Source: Leptolyngbya sp. PCC 7375 (GTDB taxonomy: Bacteria; Cyanobacteriota; Cyanobacteriia; Phormidesmidales; Phormidesmidaceae). Taken from it: a stretch of DNA of 64,000 bases. Both the position numbers and the translations under genes were made by a program. The notes beneath the pieces were generated by a model. It had not been told where the DNA came from. It worked only from the letters and a program-made list of their open reading frames with translations, and ran no database searches. Positions 62,762 to 64,000 of this stretch are shown piece by piece; position 1 is the first letter of the stretch; each line of letters opens with the position of its first letter. The stretch is from NCBI RefSeq assembly GCF_000316115.1, contig NZ_JH993797.1, positions 4,698,486 through 4,762,485 on the forward strand, given 5' to 3'.

Positions 62762-64000
62762 ATGGTTCGACGTACTCTACTTGCCAGGTATTTTGGTTGG
62801 TTAATCGTCCTCGGGGTTTCGGGTGCTTGCATCCCTCAACCAGAGCTTGCCGAGGTGCCAGCACCAGCGCCACCGCCACTCATTCTGGATAATGGTAGAC
62901 CCAATCTAATGCCATTACCGACAGCGCAGGAAACCTGGCAATGCGAGGTAGTTGTCATTGGTGGCTCCCTGGGGGGTGTGGCAGCGGCTTACCATGCCAT
63001 GGAGGCTGGGGCGACCACCTGTTTGATCGAGCTGACGCCATGGCTAGGGGGGCAGATCAGTTCTCAAGGTGTATCAGCGATTGACGAGTCCTTGGCCATG
63101 CGGGCGGACCAAAACTTTTCGGCTAGCTGGCAGGCCTTTAAGCAAGAAATTGCTCAGCAGACGGTGACTTTACCGGAGTGGACAGGTAAGGGGAGCGTTG
63201 CTGTAGATGATGTGAACGCCTGCTGGGTAGGCAAACTCTGCTTTGTGCCCGAGGCTGGTGCGGCGGCAGCCCAAGCACATTTAGAAAATGTTTTATCCCA
63301 GTCCCCTGAGAGTCGCTGGCAGACACAAACAGCCTTTAAGGGAGCCACCTTTGATGACAGCGGTCAGGAGATTGTTGCCATTCATGCTGTGCGGCGTATT
63401 CCCAAGGGCTCAAACTACATCCCCACAGGTCGATTTTCCCAAGCGCTGGCTAGCTGGTATTCTTGGTCAGCTGATGCCACCTTTGAGAAGGTTTCCCTAA
63501 GGTTAGAACCGCCATCGGGTCAGCGGATGATGGTCATTGATGCCACAGATACGGGGGAGTTTGTAGGGTGGGCAAATCTACCCCATCGATTGGGGTCAGA
63601 GGCTCAAACAACCACTGGGGAGGCTAACGGTTCAGAAAGAGATAATCCGGCCTGTACCCAAGCCTTTACGTATCCTTTTGTTATTGCTCTAAATGACGAT
63701 GATGGCAAGAGTCTGACTGCGTTAGAGCAAATGTTGCAACAATATCCACCACTCTATGGAGCCCATGAGCACGAGAAACAATTTGAGATGGAGGGATTTC
63801 CCTTTTTTACAGGACGGAGCTTTTTTAACTATCGCCGGATTGTGAGTACCACCCGCAATGATCCCTTTCGAGCCACACCTGTGCTGGGTGATATGATGAT
63901 GGTGAACTGGAATCGTGGCAATGATTGGACTTGGATGGATCCTCCGCTGATTTTTACGGCAGATCAAATTCAAGAGAGTGGCCAACAACAGAATTGGTTG
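62762..64000 (+). CDS. Exported FAD-dependent oxidoreductase (cut by window edge)
   Basis: 413 codons are visible. The N-terminus (MVRRTLLARYFGWLIVLGVS, then GACIPQPEL) is a signal or lipoprotein-like leader with Cys23; the -3 position is Ser, so lipidation is uncertain. An FAD-binding Rossmann motif follows at about 60: VVVIGGSLGGVAAAYHAMEA, then CLIELTPWLGGQISSQG. The same family (FAD-dependent oxidoreductase, cf. NAD(P)/FAD proteins with a His-linked flavin) is widespread in bacteria, but the substrate is unknown. The 3' end lies beyond the window. Confidence 0.85.
   Translation, partial: MVRRTLLARYFGWLIVLGVSGACIPQPELAEVPAPAPPPLILDNGRPNLMPLPTAQETWQCEVVVIGGSLGGVAAAYHAMEAGATTCLIELTPWLGGQISSQGVSAIDESLAMRADQNFSASWQAFKQEIAQQTVTLPEWTGKGSVAVDDVNACWVGKLCFVPEAGAAAAQAHLENVLSQSPESRWQTQTAFKGATFDDSGQEIVAIHAVRRIPKGSNYIPTGRFSQALASWYSWSADATFEKVSLRLEPPSGQRMMVIDATDTGEFVGWANLPHRLGSEAQTTTGEANGSERDNPACTQAFTYPFVIALNDDDGKSLTALEQMLQQYPPLYGAHEHEKQFEMEGFPFFTGRSFFNYRRIVSTTRNDPFRATPVLGDMMMVNWNRGNDWTWMDPPLIFTADQIQESGQQQNWL

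Noticed and set aside
1..64000. tRNA, rRNA, riboswitch or CRISPR features
   Set aside because: No cloverleaf-type sequence, rRNA stretch, known riboswitch core or regularly spaced repeat array was recognised by eye; a covariance-model search would be decisive.

Overview
The window is a piece of a cyanobacterial chromosome. The supporting signs are frequent HIP1 octamers (GCGATCGC), a magnesium-chelatase D subunit for chlorophyll synthesis, a CcmK3-type carboxysome shell protein, a cyanobacterial RRM protein, a DUF2839 protein, a PEP-CTERM protein and a glutamate synthase start. Base composition looks moderate. I saw no tRNA, rRNA or CRISPR array. The genus cannot be fixed from what I can see.

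Layout. 1-8.2 kb: start of glutamate synthase, a DUF3352 protein divergent from HtpX, an IF-3 whose best start is AUC, a GST, an Spx/ArsC-like protein, a DUF2839 protein and an RRM protein. 8.2-19.4 kb: a cupin, a 42-residue membrane ORF, a large fusion of a cyclic-nucleotide-binding domain, a degenerate sigma-54-activator-like AAA domain and an iron-sulfur membrane domain, then a YHS lipoprotein with a hybrid histidine kinase, a HAD phosphatase, an M42 peptidase, YfcG and a LysR regulator. 20-43 kb: mostly housekeeping (HisC, SpoIID-like protein, PepF, Ycf39-like SDR, UvrB, MalK/UgpC-type ATPase, TspO homologue, PEP-CTERM protein, LprI-like lipoprotein, alpha/beta hydrolase, CcmK3, ChlD), with several unrecognised repeat-built proteins and a serine recombinase that has lost its catalytic residues.

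43.4-52 kb is the accessory island and the most interesting part. It holds an MNT-HEPN toxin-antitoxin pair whose HEPN toxin is broken by a 4-bp tandem duplication. Next to it is a DUF433/DUF5615 pair whose DUF5615 (PIN-like) gene is split by a 171-bp MITE. A REP-associated transposase pseudogene lies close by. The rest is a two-gene operon in which both genes are interrupted. The first would encode a CHAT protease-TIR-STAND ATPase fusion of 702 residues and is split by a 1,315-bp IS4-type element with a 9-bp target duplication. The second would encode a STAND ATPase-coiled coil-histidine kinase of 774 residues and is split by a second copy of the same MITE with an 8-bp target duplication. Removing each insertion plus one target copy restores one continuous frame in every case. 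The intact system looks like a protease/NADase/ATPase signalling or immunity module and has been silenced here by mobile DNA.

52-64 kb: a four-gene membrane operon (two small membrane proteins, a ferric-reductase-like/Rieske fusion, an unrecognised anchored protein), a 1,599-residue CBS/PAS/GAF/GGDEF/EAL c-di-GMP protein, a cyclopropane-fatty-acid-synthase-type methyltransferase, a MATE transporter, and the start of an exported FAD-dependent oxidoreductase that runs off the end.
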